Part shown: piece after piece, positions 47,391 through 56,776 of the stretch
Numbering within the stretch: the stretch's first letter is position 1
How the letters are laid out: every line of letters begins with the position of its first letter
Program-made: the position numbers and the translations under genes
Notes under the pieces: model-generated
What the model saw: only the letters and a program-made list of their open reading frames with translations
What the model was told of the DNA's origin: nothing
Database searches by the model: none
From: Pseudomonas cremoricolorata
Lineage (GTDB): Bacteria; Pseudomonadota; Gammaproteobacteria; Pseudomonadales; Pseudomonadaceae
DNA length: 64,000 nucleotides
NCBI RefSeq assembly: GCF_000759535.1
Contig: NZ_CP009455.1
Location: 2,480,001-2,544,000, forward strand
Reading direction: 5' to 3'

Positions 47391-48317
47391 TCACGCGATA
47401 CTGGGCAACACGATCTCATCGCTACGCGTCACACCGTGGGTGAAACTACGACACAGTTCAAGGAACTCGCGCATCGCCGAGGTCTGGTATTTCTGCTTGT
47501 GCCAGATGAAATAGAACTGTCGGCGCAGGTCCAGCTGCGGTGTCTCCAGCGCTACCAGACTGCCTCGGCGGAATGCATCGCGCAGCGCCAGGCGTGAGAT
47601 GCAGCCGATGCCCAGGCCCGATTCCACGGCCCGTTTGATCGCTTCGGTGTGTTCCAGCTCAAGGCGTACATTGAGCGAGGAGCGGTGGTGGCGCATAGCC
47701 TGATCGAAGGTCAGACGGGTGCCGGAACCTTGTTCTCGCAGAATCCACGCTTCACCGGCCAGGGCGGTCCACTCCGCTCGGCCCACGCTTGCCAGAGGGT
47801 GCTGAGGGGCGCAGAAGACCACCAGTTCATCTTCGACCCACGGCTGGATTTCAAGGTCGGGATGAATGCAGTCACCTTCGATCAGGCCTAGATCAATTTC
47901 GTGGTGCGCCACCTGTTGCACGATATGCGCGGTGTTCTGCACATGGAGTTTGACCTGGCTCTCCGGGTGCTGCTGCATGAAGCTGCCGATCAGCAACGTC
48001 GCCAGGTAGTTGCCGATGGTCAGCGTGGCGCCGACAGAAAGCGAACCGAAGCCGGATTTGCCGTGCAGCAGGTCTTCGATCTCCTTGGCCTGATCGAGCA
48101 GGGCGACAGCTTGCGGCAGCAGTTGCTGGCCGAGTGCGTTGAGTGACAGGCGCTTGCCGGAGCGGTCGAAGAGTTGGCAGCTGGATTGGCGCTCCAGTTC
48201 GGTGATGGACGTGCTGGCAGCCGACTGCGACAGCGCCAGCACCCCGGCTGCGCGTGACACGCTTTGCTGTTGGGCGACGGCCACGAACACCTGGAGTTGA
48301 CGAAGGGTAAATCGCAT
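47391..48317 (-). CDS. finR: LysR-type regulator FinR
   Basis: The 308-residue regulator has an N-terminal HTH (FVAVAQQQSVSRAAGVLALS and SAASTSITELERQ) and a LysR effector domain. It is divergent from fpr with a 121-base intergenic region. In P. putida and P. aeruginosa FinR induces fpr under superoxide and redox stress; the identical arrangement supports the name. A candidate operator lies directly before its start codon, suggesting autoregulation. Confidence 0.9.
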   Translation of the reverse strand: MRFTLRQLQVFVAVAQQQSVSRAAGVLALSQSAASTSITELERQSSCQLFDRSGKRLSLNALGQQLLPQAVALLDQAKEIEDLLHGKSGFGSLSVGATLTIGNYLATLLIGSFMQQHPESQVKLHVQNTAHIVQQVAHHEIDLGLIEGDCIHPDLEIQPWVEDELVVFCAPQHPLASVGRAEWTALAGEAWILREQGSGTRLTFDQAMRHHRSSLNVRLELEHTEAIKRAVESGLGIGCISRLALRDAFRRGSLVALETPQLDLRRQFYFIWHKQKYQTSAMREFLELCRSFTHGVTRSDEIVLPSIA

Positions 48318-48332
48318 ATCGATATAACCGAT
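48318..48332. promoter_or_regulatory. Candidate FinR operator in the finR-fpr intergenic region
   Basis: ATCGATATAACCGAT is a perfect ATCG-N7-CGAT inverted repeat immediately upstream of the finR ATG. A second AT-rich half-repeated stretch (ATATCTTGATAA) lies at about 48338-48349 toward fpr. LysR regulators bind such dyads. Confidence 0.5.
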
Positions 48333-48438
48333 AACACATATCTTGATAATTCAGTTAACAGATATTCTCTCTGCCAATACACTATCGCGCAACTATGCGC
48401 TCGGTCTGCGCTGCGTCTTTTTTCAGGAGCCCCACTCG

Positions 48439-49218
48439 ATGAGCAACATGAACCACGAACGTGTCCTCAGTGTTCACCACTGGAACGACACCCTGTTCAG
48501 CTTCAAGTGCACCCGTGACCCGGGTCTGCGCTTCGAGAACGGTCAGTTCGTGATGATCGGCCTGCAACAACCCAACGGCCGTCCGCTCATGCGCGCCTAC
48601 TCCATCGCCTCGCCGAATTGGGAAGAGCACCTGGAGTTCTTCAGCATCAAGGTCCCGGACGGTCCGCTGACCTCGCAGCTGCAGCATTTGAAGGAAGGCG
48701 ACGAAGTCATCATCAGCAAGAAGCCCACCGGCACCTTGGTACTCGATGACCTCAATCCTGGCAAGCACCTCTACCTGCTCAGCACCGGCACCGGCCTGGC
48801 GCCGTTCATGAGCGTCATCCAGGATCCGGAAACCTACGAGCGCTTCGAGAAGGTCATCCTGGTGCACGGCGTGCGCTACGTGAATGAAGTGGCGTACCGC
48901 GAATTCATCACCGAACATCTGCCACAGAACGAGTTCTTCGGCGATGCCGTTCGCGAGAAGCTCATCTATTACCCCACCGTGACCCGTGAACCGTTCGAGA
49001 ACCAGGGTCGTCTGACCGACCTGATGCGCAGTGGCAAGCTGTTCAGCGACATCGGCCTGCCGCCGATCAATCCGCAGGATGATCGCGCGATGATCTGCGG
49101 CAGCCCGAGCATGCTCGATGAAACCAGCCAGGTACTGGACAGCTTCGGCCTGAAGATCTCGGCCCGTATGCGCGAGCCAGGCGACTACCTGATCGAGCGC
49201 GCGTTCGTCGAAAAGTAA
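48439..49218 (+). CDS. fpr: Ferredoxin-NADP+ reductase
   Basis: The 259-residue flavoenzyme starts MSNMNHERVLSVHHWNDTLF, preceded by CAGGAG. The FAD-binding RAYSIASPNW (RxYS) motif, NADP-binding STGTGLAPFMS and CGSPSMLDET are present. It transfers electrons between NADPH and ferredoxin or flavodoxin, supporting oxidative-stress recovery and Fe-S repair. The frame is open back to 48343, but that segment is the promoter region. Confidence 0.96.
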   Translation: MSNMNHERVLSVHHWNDTLFSFKCTRDPGLRFENGQFVMIGLQQPNGRPLMRAYSIASPNWEEHLEFFSIKVPDGPLTSQLQHLKEGDEVIISKKPTGTLVLDDLNPGKHLYLLSTGTGLAPFMSVIQDPETYERFEKVILVHGVRYVNEVAYREFITEHLPQNEFFGDAVREKLIYYPTVTREPFENQGRLTDLMRSGKLFSDIGLPPINPQDDRAMICGSPSMLDETSQVLDSFGLKISARMREPGDYLIERAFVEK

Positions 49219-49232
49219 TCGTTGCCGGTATG

Positions 49233-49263
49233 AAAAAACGCAGACCTTGTCTGCGTTTTTTTT
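49233..49263 (+). terminator. fpr/trmO bidirectional terminator
   Basis: AAAAAACGCAGAC, a short CTT loop, then GTCTGCGTTTTTTTT: a stem of about eight GC-bearing bases flanked by A and T runs between the convergent fpr and trmO ends, working in both directions. Confidence 0.9.
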
Positions 49264-49272
49264 GTTCTGCAC

Positions 49273-49968
49273 TCAGCGGTCTGGTGCCACTTCGATCACC
49301 CGAATGCTCTCGGGGGTGGGGTATTGCCAGCGCACCTGCACGTCCCAGAACCTTACGCCATAGACGCGCTCGGCGGGCGGCACCTGATACGCCGGGCGCG
49401 GGTCTTGCGCCAGGCATTGCTCGATCAGCGCCACCAGCGGTTCGCCAAGGCGCAAACCGTTGGCGTGGGCCTGCTCCAGCGCAGACGCCTGCCAATTCAC
49501 CTCTATCGCGGCCGGCGCGGCGCTGGCTATCCCGTTCACGGCCTCAGGCACGCTGTCGGCGTAGGGCACGTAGGGTTTGATGTCGAGCACCGGGGTGCCA
49601 TCGAGCAAGTCGATGCCCGACAGCAGCAAGCGCCCAGGCTCGACCCCTTGCAGGCGCACCACCGACTGACCGATACCGTTGGGTCGGTGAGTGGCACGGG
49701 TGGCGAATACGCCCATGCTCTTGTTGCCCCCCAGGCGCGGCGGGCGCACCTTGAGGCGCGGCTTGTCTTCCAGTGCCTGGTGGAACAGAAACAGCAGCCA
49801 GACATGGCTGACCTGCTCCAGACCCGCTACCGCATCGCCGGTGTCGAACGGTGGCAGCAGTTCGAGTACGCCCCGCGCGGCAGGTGCGAGCTGCGGCTGC
49901 CGCGGAATGGCGAACTTTTCCTTGAAGCAGGAGCGGACGATGCCCACCGGCGAGACGCTGTGCTGCAT
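49273..49968 (-). CDS. trmO: tRNA (N6-threonylcarbamoyladenosine37-N6)-methyltransferase TrmO
   Basis: The 231-residue protein belongs to the TsaA/TrmO (UPF0066) family: VGIVRSCFKEKFAIPRQ at the N-terminus, THRPNGIGQS in the SAM-binding beta-barrel, and LDIKPYVPYADS. In E. coli TrmO methylates t6A37 of tRNA-Thr. It is one base downstream of the DUF1456 gene on the same strand, so the two are co-transcribed, and it ends at a bidirectional terminator facing fpr. Confidence 0.93.
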   Translation of the reverse strand: MQHSVSPVGIVRSCFKEKFAIPRQPQLAPAARGVLELLPPFDTGDAVAGLEQVSHVWLLFLFHQALEDKPRLKVRPPRLGGNKSMGVFATRATHRPNGIGQSVVRLQGVEPGRLLLSGIDLLDGTPVLDIKPYVPYADSVPEAVNGIASAAPAAIEVNWQASALEQAHANGLRLGEPLVALIEQCLAQDPRPAYQVPPAERVYGVRFWDVQVRWQYPTPESIRVIEVAPDR

Positions 49969-49969
49969 G

Positions 49970-50431
49970 TCAGCCGCGCACGCGTTGGGTCAGGCCCTTG
50001 AGGAAGTTGCGCAGCAGTTGGTCGCCGCAGGGCCGGTAATTGTCGTGCCCGACCTTGCGGAACAAAGCGCTCAGTTCGGGTTTGGAGACGGGGAAGTTCA
50101 CCGCCTTGAGCAGCGCATGCATATCGTCTTCCTTGAGCTCGAAGGCGACACGCAGCTTCTTCAGGATGATGTTGTTGGTCACCGGCAGCTCCAACGGCTG
50201 CGGTGCACGGCTGTCGTCGCGGCCGCGGCGGTGAATCACCAGGCCGTCGAGAAAATGCGCCATGACCGGTTGCGGGCACAGCACGAAGCCTGCTTCATCC
50301 TCTTTCTTGACATAATTGGCGATCGCCGCGGGCGTCACGCTCAAGCCTGCCAGGGCGGTGATCTCGGCCATCTTGGCGTCGTTGGCCTTGAGCAGGTAAC
50401 GCAGGCTGCGCAGAACATCGTTGTGAGTCAT
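49970..50431 (-). CDS. DUF1456-family protein (YehS-like)
   Basis: The 153-residue protein has two similar modules, NDVLRSLRYLLKANDAKMAE near the start and NIILKKLRVAFELKEDDMHA in the middle, each followed by helices; this duplicated layout is typical of DUF1456/YehS proteins. The function is unknown. It lies between the pseudouridine-synthase-like gene and trmO on the same strand, a run of tRNA/rRNA-type genes, which hints at but does not prove an RNA role. Confidence 0.85.
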   Translation of the reverse strand: MTHNDVLRSLRYLLKANDAKMAEITALAGLSVTPAAIANYVKKEDEAGFVLCPQPVMAHFLDGLVIHRRGRDDSRAPQPLELPVTNNIILKKLRVAFELKEDDMHALLKAVNFPVSKPELSALFRKVGHDNYRPCGDQLLRNFLKGLTQRVRG

Positions 50432-50476
50432 GGGTGAAATGATCCTGTCAGGAGCCGGGCAATGCGGCTCGAAAGC

Positions 50477-51187
50477 TTAAAAACGTTCAGTGCCGGCCAC
50501 ATAGCGCCATTGCCCGAGCGGCAGCTTGCCCATCGACACACCGCCCAGGCGGATTCGACGCATGCTGACCACCTCCAGTTTGACTGCAGCACACAGCTGC
50601 CCGATCAGCCCGGGGTAGGGGTTCTTCAAGGCCATGCGCAGGTGGTGCTCGTTCTGCCAGCTGGCCTTGGCTTTTGGCAGCTCTCGGTCGTTACGGGTGA
50701 TGCCGCGGGCCAGGCGCTCCAGCGCGGCGCTCGACGCCTGGCCGCGAACTTCGATGATGTATTCCTGCTCGAGCTTGCGCATGTCGGCTTCGATCTTGCG
50801 CGTCACTCGCCAATCCTGCGTGAACAATTGCAGGCCGCTGGCGCCCGCTTCGAGCGGCGCTACACAGGACAGCCGGGTGAAATGCCCGTGCAAGGCCCGC
50901 ACCTGGCCACGTTGCGCTTGGCTCAGGGTGGTCATGGCAATGCTGGTGCGGGCCTCTTCGCTGTCCTGATTGGCGGGCTGATTGAGCAGCAGGGTCACGG
51001 GTTCGAGCGGCTCGGCGCGGGCACCTGCGAGCAATTCGACGCGCTGCTCGGCGACCTTGAACTGCGGCTGTTCGATGACCACGCCGTCGACGGTGACCCA
51101 GCCCCCTTCGATGTACAGCTCGGCTTCGCGGCGCGAGCAGCCAAGTTGCTCGATCAGGCGTTTGGAAAGGCGTACGGGTTCAGACAT
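50477..51187 (-). CDS. RsuA/RluF-like pseudouridine synthase family protein with substituted catalytic motif
   Basis: The 236-residue protein has an N-terminal S4 RNA-binding domain (MSEPVRLSKRLIEQLGCSRR) and a RsuA-type catalytic domain. In that family the catalytic Asp lies in GRLD(x)nSxGLxxxT; here the segment is CVAPLEAGASGLQLFTQD, so R is replaced by P and the catalytic D by E113 (codon 50849-50851). The GLQLFTQD part and the C-terminal GQLCAAVKLEVVSMRRIRLG segment are normal. It is therefore either an unusual active enzyme or an RNA-binding relative without the reaction. The nearest named relatives would be RluF/RluB. Confidence 0.8.
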   Translation of the reverse strand: MSEPVRLSKRLIEQLGCSRREAELYIEGGWVTVDGVVIEQPQFKVAEQRVELLAGARAEPLEPVTLLLNQPANQDSEEARTSIAMTTLSQAQRGQVRALHGHFTRLSCVAPLEAGASGLQLFTQDWRVTRKIEADMRKLEQEYIIEVRGQASSAALERLARGITRNDRELPKAKASWQNEHHLRMALKNPYPGLIGQLCAAVKLEVVSMRRIRLGGVSMGKLPLGQWRYVAGTERF

Positions 51188-51291
51188 GGAGTGTGTTTCG
51201 CGAGGCGGATTAGAGCGCCATTGTACCCGCCCAGGGACAGCCAGGGCGGGGAATCTGCCCCCAACGGCTGCGAATGGTCAAACCGTCGCAG

Positions 51292-51747
51292 CTACTTGGC
51301 AGCACCCAGGCGCAGGTGCAGCAGCGGGTAGGGCTGACCGAGGCCATCGGTCTCCGAGCGCCCGACCACCTCGAAGCCTTGGTGCTGATAGAACGCCAGG
51401 GCCTGCGGGTTCTGCTCGTTGACGTCGAGTCGATCAGCGCCCAGCACCTGCACGGCGTGCTGCAGCAGACGTTTGCCAACGCCGCGCCCGCGCTGTCCAT
51501 CGGCGACGAACAACATGTGCACATCCTGCTTGGCGACGCCGACGAAGCCGCAGATGCTCTGCCGTTCGTCCTTGCAGCAGACCAGCGTCACCGCCGGCAG
51601 GTACTGCGGCAACAGCTTGTCGCGCAGTGCCACCAGGTAGTGCTCGGGCAGAAAATCATGGGTGGCCCGCACCGACGATTCCCAGACACGGATCAGTTCC
51701 GGGTATTCATCGACGCTTGGGGTCAGCAGTTTCAGCGTGGGTTGCAT
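51292..51747 (-). CDS. GNAT acetyltransferase, YjaB-like
   Basis: From the ATG at 51747, with GGAG six bases upstream on the minus strand, the product is 151 residues. A longer frame to 51804 lacks a ribosome site. The acetyl-CoA loop is QRGRGVGKRLLQH and the C-terminus DVNEQNPQALAFYQHQGFEV with VGRSETDGLGQPYPLLHL, closely resembling E. coli YjaB. YjaB is a lysine acetyltransferase in vitro; the target here is unknown. It stands alone between rimO and the pseudouridine synthase relative. Confidence 0.85.
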   Translation of the reverse strand: MQPTLKLLTPSVDEYPELIRVWESSVRATHDFLPEHYLVALRDKLLPQYLPAVTLVCCKDERQSICGFVGVAKQDVHMLFVADGQRGRGVGKRLLQHAVQVLGADRLDVNEQNPQALAFYQHQGFEVVGRSETDGLGQPYPLLHLRLGAAK

Positions 51748-51848
51748 GACAGCTCCTTGCATGACATGAGGCGACCCGCGGTGAACGCGGCATTGGCCAG
51801 GCAAAAAAATGCCCCGCCCAGCGGCGAGGCAGTTCAGTGACGCACCGC

Positions 51849-53186
51849 TCAGACAGGCTCGGCCCAGAGGTCGTATTCGTCCGCATCGACCACCCGGCAG
51901 CGAACCTTGTCGCCTGGCTTGAAGCCGTGGTCGCCATCGATGAACACGCTGCCATCGATTTCCGGGGCGTCGAAGAAGCTGCGGCCTACTGAGCCTTGCT
52001 CTTCCACTTCATCGATCAATACTTCGATTTCCTTGCCGATGCGCAATTGCAGGCGTGCACTGCTGATGGCCTGCTGATGCGCCATGAAGCGGTCCCAGCG
52101 CGCTTGCTTGACGTCGTCTGGCACCTCGGCCAGGCCCAGATCATTGGCCGGTGCGCCTTCGACCGGCGAGTACTGGAAGCAGCCGACGCGATCGAGTTGG
52201 GCCTCAGTGAGCCAGTCGAGCAGGTACTGGAAGTCTTCTTCGGTTTCGCCAGGGAAGCCGACGATGAAGGTCGAGCGGATGATCAGCTCGGGGCACTGCT
52301 CGCGCCAGTGCTTGATGCGCGCCAGGGTACGGTCTTCGAAGGCCGGGCGCTTCATCGACTTGAGTACCTTGGGGCTGGCGTGCTGGAACGGGATGTCCAG
52401 GTACGGCAGGATCTTGCCGGCGGCCATCAACGGAATGACGTCATCGACGTTCGGGTAGGGGTAGACGTAATGCAGCCGCACCCAGGCGCCGAGGCTGCTC
52501 AAGGCTTCGCACAGTTCCAGCATGCGCGTCTTGACCGGGCGGCCATTCCAGAAGTCGGTCTTGTACTTGACGTCTACGCCATAGGCGCTGGTGTCCTGGG
52601 AGATCACCAGGATTTCCTTGACCCCGGCCTTGACCAGTCGCTCGGCCTCGCTCAGCACTTCGCCCACCGGCCGGCTGACCAGCTTGCCGCGCATCGACGG
52701 AATGATGCAGAAGCTGCAGCTGTGGTTGCAGCCTTCGGAAATCTTCAGATAGGCGTAGTGGCGCGGGGTCAGCTTGACGCCCTGGGGCGGCACCAGGTCG
52801 ATCAGCGGGTTGTGGTCGGTACGCGGTGGCACCACCTCGTGCACGGCATTGACCACCTGCTCGTACTGCTGCGGACCGCTGACCGACAACACGCTAGGGT
52901 GCACGTCACGGATATTGCCTTCCTCGACACCCATGCAGCCGGTGACGATGACCTTGCCGTTTTCCTTGATCGCTTCGCCGATCACTTCCAGCGATTCGGC
53001 CTTGGCGCTGTCGATGAAGCCGCAGGTGTTGACCACCACCACGTCGGCGTCCTCGTAGGTCGGCACGACTTCATAGCCTTCCATGCGCAGCTGGGTGAGG
53101 ATGCGCTCGGAATCGACCAGGGCTTTGGGGCAGCCCAGGGAAACGAAGCCGACCTTGGGCGTGGTGATCGCGGGGGTGGTGGACAT
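51849..53186 (-). CDS. rimO: Ribosomal protein S12 methylthiotransferase RimO
   Basis: From ATG 53186 the product is 445 residues. It has the N-terminal UPF0004 domain with three cluster cysteines ([28 protein letters not shown]), the radical-SAM motif CNHSCSFC in the central TIM barrel, and a C-terminal TRAM domain. It adds a methylthio group to Asp88 of S12. GAGG lies upstream on the minus strand. The longer frame to 53216 has no ribosome site. Confidence 0.97.
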   Translation of the reverse strand: MSTTPAITTPKVGFVSLGCPKALVDSERILTQLRMEGYEVVPTYEDADVVVVNTCGFIDSAKAESLEVIGEAIKENGKVIVTGCMGVEEGNIRDVHPSVLSVSGPQQYEQVVNAVHEVVPPRTDHNPLIDLVPPQGVKLTPRHYAYLKISEGCNHSCSFCIIPSMRGKLVSRPVGEVLSEAERLVKAGVKEILVISQDTSAYGVDVKYKTDFWNGRPVKTRMLELCEALSSLGAWVRLHYVYPYPNVDDVIPLMAAGKILPYLDIPFQHASPKVLKSMKRPAFEDRTLARIKHWREQCPELIIRSTFIVGFPGETEEDFQYLLDWLTEAQLDRVGCFQYSPVEGAPANDLGLAEVPDDVKQARWDRFMAHQQAISSARLQLRIGKEIEVLIDEVEEQGSVGRSFFDAPEIDGSVFIDGDHGFKPGDKVRCRVVDADEYDLWAEPV

Positions 53187-53527
53187 GACTAACCTCGGTA
53201 TTGAAGGCAGGTGCACCGCAGGCAGCGGGCATTCCCGGCGGGCGCTGAGGCGCCTCTGATCAAAAAGTGCGCAATTCTAGCGGCAGCCGCGGCCCTTGAC
53301 CAGAAAAAAAGCATAGCGCCCGACGTGCTGGACAGGCGGTATTTGCAGGCGTGAAAAGCGTCTTCAAGGGGGTGTGCCGACAGGCTCCAGCAGAAAATCC
53401 GACGACGCTGCGCTATGCTTCGCGGCGTTTCGCCCGGGGCTGGAAAAGTCCTCGGCGCGGCGTGGTCCGGGCGTTGCCTGCCTGGTGCGTAGTCTGTCGG
53501 CCGAGGGGCCGAATGCGGGAGTGGTGA
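53187..53527. promoter_or_regulatory. Divergent rimO/kup intergenic region
   Basis: A 341-base region holding the rimO promoter (minus-strand TAGAAT at 53274-53279) and whatever drives kup. It contains a run of eight A's just beyond 53306. A kup ribosome site is weak (GGGAGTGGTGA before the ATG at 53528). I see no small ORF or structured RNA with support. Confidence 0.4.
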
Positions 53528-55426
53528 ATGGTTCAGGCGAGCAGTCACGCCGAAAGCGGGCAGGGGGCGAAGCGGTCGCTGGGCCTGCTGATCGCCGCGG
53601 TCGGGGTGGTGTATGGCGACATCGGTACCAGCCCGTTGTACACCCTCAAGGAAGTCTTTTCCGGGGCCTACGGGGTTCCACTCAATCACGACGGGGTGCT
53701 GGGCATTCTTTCGCTGATTCTGTGGTCGCTGCTGTGGGTGGTGTCGTTCAAGTACGTGATGTTCATTCTGCGTGCCGACAACCAGGGCGAAGGCGGCACC
53801 ATGGCCCTGACCGCGCTGGCGCGCCGCGCCGCAGCGCCGTATCCGTTGCTGCGCAAGGCAATCATCGCCTGTGGGCTGATCGGTGCTTCGCTGTTCTATG
53901 GCGACAGCATGATCACGCCGGCGGTGTCGGTGCTGTCGGCGGTCGAGGGCATGGGCCTGGCGTTCGACGGGATCGACCACTGGGTGGTGCCGATTTCCCT
54001 TGTGGTGCTGGTGGCGCTGTTCGTGGTGCAGAAGCACGGCACCGAGAAGATCGGCAAGCTGTTCGGCCCGGTGATGGTGACCTGGTTCGTGGTGCTGGCC
54101 GCCCTTGGCGTGCATGGCATCAGCCAGAGTCCGGAAGTGCTCAAGGCCTTCAACCCGGCCTGGGCGGTACGCTTTTTCGTGGTCCATCCGGGTATCGGCG
54201 TGGCCGTGCTCGGCGCCGTCGTGCTGGCCCTGACCGGTGCCGAGGCGCTGTACGCCGACATGGGACATTTTGGCCGCAAGCCGATCGCTCGCGCCTGGTT
54301 CGCCCTGGTGCTGCCGGCGCTGGTGCTGAACTACTTCGGCCAGGGGGCGCTGCTGCTGCAAAACCCGGAAGCGGCGCGTAACCCGTTCTACTTGCTGGCG
54401 CCCAGCTGGGCGCTGCTACCGCTGGTGGCGTTGGCCACCCTGGCGACGGTGATTGCTTCGCAGGCGGTGATTTCCGGTGCGTTCTCCCTGACCCGGCAAG
54501 CAATTCAGCTGGGCTATATCCCGCGTATGCACATCCAGCACACTTCCAGCGATGAGCAGGGGCAGATCTACATCAGCGCGGTGAACTGGGCCTTGATGGT
54601 CGGTGTGGTGCTGCTGGTGCTGGGCTTCGAGTCGTCCAGTGCGTTGGCTGCGGCCTATGGCGTGGCGGTGACCGGAACCATGCTGATGACCACGCTGTTG
54701 GTGGCGGTGGTGATGCTGCTGCTGTGGAAGTGGCCGCCGCTGCTGGCCGTGCCGATTTTGCTGGGTTTTTTGCTGGTCGACGGTCTGTTCTTTGCTGCCA
54801 ACCTGCCCAAGGTTCTACAGGGCGGGGCGTTTCCGGTGCTGGCGGCGATTGTGCTGTTCGCCTTGATGAGCACCTGGAAGCGTGGCAAGCAGATTCTGGT
54901 CGAGCGCATCGACGAAGCTGCGCTGCCGTTGCCGATCTTCATCGCCAGCATCGGCGTGCAACCGCCGCACCGGGTGGAGGGCACGGCGGTGTTCCTGACC
55001 GCCCGGCCTGATGCTGTGCCCCATGCCTTGCTGCACAACCTGCTGCACAACCAGGTGTTGCACAAGCAGGTGGTGCTGCTGACGGTGGTCAGTGAAGATC
55101 GCCCACGGGTGCCGGTGCACGAACGCTTCGAAGTCGAGGACTATGGCAATGGCTTCTTCCGCGTGCTGCTGCACTACGGCTTCATGGACGAGCCCGACGT
55201 GCCGTTGGCGCTGACCTTGTGCCCGTTGCAGAACCTGGACTTCAGCCCGATGCGCACCACCTACTTCCTCAGCCGGGAAACGGTGATCGCCTCGCGCCTG
55301 GAGGGGATGATGCGTTGGCGCAGCAACCTGTTCGCCTTCATGTTGAAGAACGCCAACGGCAATCTGCGCTTCTTCAACCTGCCGCTAAACCGGGTGATCG
55401 AGCTGGGCACTCAGGTCGAGATCTGA
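53528..55426 (+). CDS. kup: Low-affinity potassium transporter Kup
   Basis: The 632-residue membrane protein has twelve predicted membrane segments, starting with [20 protein letters not shown] (the Kup signature near residues 20-40), and a hydrophilic C-terminal tail. [11 protein letters not shown] and [14 protein letters not shown] are also typical. It is a proton-coupled K+ importer important at low pH. It is convergent with acvB across a long hairpin (55437-55474). Confidence 0.96.
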   Translation: MVQASSHAESGQGAKRSLGLLIAAVGVVYGDIGTSPLYTLKEVFSGAYGVPLNHDGVLGILSLILWSLLWVVSFKYVMFILRADNQGEGGTMALTALARRAAAPYPLLRKAIIACGLIGASLFYGDSMITPAVSVLSAVEGMGLAFDGIDHWVVPISLVVLVALFVVQKHGTEKIGKLFGPVMVTWFVVLAALGVHGISQSPEVLKAFNPAWAVRFFVVHPGIGVAVLGAVVLALTGAEALYADMGHFGRKPIARAWFALVLPALVLNYFGQGALLLQNPEAARNPFYLLAPSWALLPLVALATLATVIASQAVISGAFSLTRQAIQLGYIPRMHIQHTSSDEQGQIYISAVNWALMVGVVLLVLGFESSSALAAAYGVAVTGTMLMTTLLVAVVMLLLWKWPPLLAVPILLGFLLVDGLFFAANLPKVLQGGAFPVLAAIVLFALMSTWKRGKQILVERIDEAALPLPIFIASIGVQPPHRVEGTAVFLTARPDAVPHALLHNLLHNQVLHKQVVLLTVVSEDRPRVPVHERFEVEDYGNGFFRVLLHYGFMDEPDVPLALTLCPLQNLDFSPMRTTYFLSRETVIASRLEGMMRWRSNLFAFMLKNANGNLRFFNLPLNRVIELGTQVEI

Positions 55427-55436
55427 CCCGCATGCG

Positions 55437-55474
55437 GCCAGCGCCCGTCGCAGCTGTGCTGCGCGGGCGCTGGC
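55437..55474. terminator. Long hairpin between convergent kup and acvB
   Basis: GCCAGCGCCCG + T + CGCAGC, loop TGT, GCTGCG + CGGGCGCTGGC: a 17-base stem with one bulged T. It lies almost exactly centred between the kup and acvB stops. There is no T-run, so it is a candidate bidirectional pause or protective structure rather than a classic intrinsic terminator. Confidence 0.65.
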
Positions 55475-55480
55475 AGGGGT

Positions 55481-56776
55481 TCAGGGCTGGGTCGCGACGC
55501 TCGACTTGCCCTGGCGCACTTCGATGGCATCGATCAGGCGCTTGGCCAGGGCCGGGTAGTTTTCATCGAAATGGTGGCCGCCGGGCAGCTTCATGCGTTC
55601 GCCCACCGCGCTGGCCTCGGTGCAACCGCTCTCGTCGGTTTCCTCGACACCGTAGATGCACACCACCTTGTTACCCGGCAGCTTGGCCATTTCCGGTCCG
55701 GTAGGGGCTTCCTGACCTTCCTTGCCCAACCAGCCCTCGACCTCGATCTCGAAACTGCCGCTGCGGGCGAAGGCCAGCAGGATCACGGCGTCGACACGTT
55801 GCTGGTCTTCGCTGGACAGGCGGTTGTAGATAGCCGGCAGCACGTCGGCGCCGAACGAATAGCCGGTCAGCACGAAGCGCTTGGTGCCCCATTTCTGACG
55901 ATAGTGATGCATCAGTTCCGAGAGGTCTGCGGCGCTTTGCTCGGGGGTCTTGTGCTGCCAGTAGTAACGCAGGGTATCGATGCCGACCACCGGGTAACCC
56001 AGCTTGGCCATCTCGCCGGCCACGTCGCGGTCCAAGTCGCGCCAACCGCCATCACCGGAGAGGAACAAGGTGACCGTATCAGTGGCCTGGCCTGCCGGTA
56101 CCTCCACGACTGGGATGCTCAGCGCCGTGCCATCCTGGCCGACCAGTACCTGGGTCAGTTGCGACTTCAATACTTGCGGCAGGTGAATATCGTAATCGCT
56201 GATGCTGGTTTCAGCGTTGGGCTGATCGCGCACGAAGCCCGCGCTGGCGTCGTCCGGGTTGTCGTTCCAGGCCACGTTCCAGTGGCCATGGGCGGCAGAT
56301 TTCGGCAGCGGTGCCGTGCAGCCGGGTTGTTCCAGGGTGAAGTCGACCGAAATGGCCCGGGCCTTGTCATCGTTCTGCGCGGCCAGCCAGCGCCAGGCCT
56401 GGGCCGCGCCCGGGCCGATACCGGCCACCACGGTGGGCGCTCCGGCCAGTTGCGCGATGGCCTGGGTCATCGCCTGTTGCTGCTGGGTGCAATCGCCAGC
56501 AGGCAGAATCACCTGGACCAACTGCGCTTCGCCGGCCTGGCTCAGATCGAGCAGTTGTTTTTCGCTCAGCGCCTGCTCCTGCGGCACACCGATGGCCACC
56601 AGGGCCTTGGCGTGAACGCCAGGTGTGGCTCGCACCGCGCTGCTGCCATCGCTCAAGGTCAGGTGCTCGGCATGGGCTTGCGGGGCTGGGCGAGTCCACA
56701 GCCAGAACGCCAGGCTCGCCGCTGCAGCGGCCACGGCCAAGGCAATGACCAGGTACAACCAGTAACGTCGAATCAT
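55481..56776 (-). CDS. acvB: AcvB/VirJ-type aminoacyl-phosphatidylglycerol hydrolase
   Basis: The 431-residue protein has an N-terminal membrane anchor (residues 5-27) and a periplasmic two-part alpha/beta-hydrolase body. The nucleophile elbow is LTGYSFGADVLP (Ser307) and a late GGHHFDENY holds the likely catalytic His; LSGDGGWRDLD is the VirJ/AcvB signature. In P. aeruginosa the equivalent PA0919 hydrolyses alanyl-phosphatidylglycerol made by its neighbour, and Agrobacterium AcvB hydrolyses lysyl-PG. It is coupled to mprF by a one-base overlap, so synthesis and removal of the lipid are co-expressed. Confidence 0.88.
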   Translation of the reverse strand: MIRRYWLYLVIALAVAAAAASLAFWLWTRPAPQAHAEHLTLSDGSSAVRATPGVHAKALVAIGVPQEQALSEKQLLDLSQAGEAQLVQVILPAGDCTQQQQAMTQAIAQLAGAPTVVAGIGPGAAQAWRWLAAQNDDKARAISVDFTLEQPGCTAPLPKSAAHGHWNVAWNDNPDDASAGFVRDQPNAETSISDYDIHLPQVLKSQLTQVLVGQDGTALSIPVVEVPAGQATDTVTLFLSGDGGWRDLDRDVAGEMAKLGYPVVGIDTLRYYWQHKTPEQSAADLSELMHHYRQKWGTKRFVLTGYSFGADVLPAIYNRLSSEDQQRVDAVILLAFARSGSFEIEVEGWLGKEGQEAPTGPEMAKLPGNKVVCIYGVEETDESGCTEASAVGERMKLPGGHHFDENYPALAKRLIDAIEVRQGKSSVATQP

